A DNA stretch of 5,649 nucleotides from Chloroflexota bacterium (GTDB lineage Bacteria > Chloroflexota > Chloroflexia > QHBQ01 > JADMIH01): assembly GCA_015478675.1 (NCBI GenBank), contig JADMIH010000218.1, positions 1 to 5,649 of the forward strand, read 5' to 3'. Below are positions 5,616 through 5,649 of this stretch, one piece after another. The notes below the pieces were generated by a model. It was not told the DNA's origin, searched no databases, and worked only from the letters and a program-made list of their open reading frames with translations. Both the position numbers and the translations under genes were made by a program. How positions within the stretch are numbered: position 1 is the first letter of the stretch; each line of letters begins with the position of its first letter.

Positions 5616-5649
5616 CAACTGTATCCCCTGTGCACTCAGCATGACTAAA

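Larger units (their letters stand above)
5429..5649. other. Upstream region at the right edge, no gene seen
   Basis: Apart from the possible promoter, I find only small palindromes. GCGTA/TACGC lies around CCCT at 5565-5578. TCCCAC/GTGGGA lies around AC at 5599-5612, within the C-rich run CACCCCATGCCCC. The latter reads like a decayed copy of the CACCCC...CCCCTCTCCC palindromic repeats found between genes in many bacterial genomes. No open frame continues off the right edge with family-like sequence. Confidence 0.5.

Overview
This 5.65 kb window is ordinary bacterial chromosome with moderately high GC. It carries five protein-coding genes whose products point to cell-surface glycan or exopolysaccharide work. 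A polytopic GT39-like glycosyltransferase, a Zn-ribbon/B-box four-helix membrane protein, an RfaE1-type PfkB kinase and an Ig-domain lipoprotein together suggest a Chloroflexota-like (or related monoderm-type) genome. That assignment rests on gene style and impression only; no rRNA or marker gene is present.

Layout. On the + strand, bases 1-1503 hold the 3' part of a membrane glycosyltransferase whose start lies left of the window. A 163-bp convergent intergenic region follows, with a hairpin that has a T-rich tail on the - strand. Everything to the right is on the - strand. In transcription order it is: a WecG/TagA/CpsF (GT26) glycosyltransferase (stop at 4661), a zinc-finger membrane protein (4573 to 3992), an RfaE1-like sugar kinase (3987 to 2965, only 4 nt after the previous stop), and a secreted lipoprotein with FlgD-type Ig domains (2851 to 1667). 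The last ~185 bp of the window hold no convincing gene, only a possible weak promoter and a short palindrome in a C-rich stretch.

How they may work together (inference). GT26 enzymes transfer a sugar onto a lipid-linked acceptor at the inner face of the membrane. The kinase would phosphorylate a heptose-like or other sugar for nucleotide-sugar synthesis. The GT39-like protein would use a polyprenyl-phosphate-linked sugar on the outer face. The zinc-finger membrane protein is almost certainly co-translated with the kinase, but its role is unknown. The lipoprotein is an outward-facing Ig-like protein that may only be a neighbour.

The most noteworthy signals are non-coding or structural. They are a perfect 12-bp-stem inverted repeat inside the GT39-like coding sequence, and two intergenic gaps that each carry a 78-bp unit bounded by 11-13 bp inverted repeats, one of which supplies the stop codon of the GT26 gene. 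There is also a hairpin abutting the Shine-Dalgarno of the lipoprotein gene, and two C-rich/G-rich palindromes resembling dispersed intergenic repeats. I found no CRISPR array, tRNA, rRNA, transposase or defence system.
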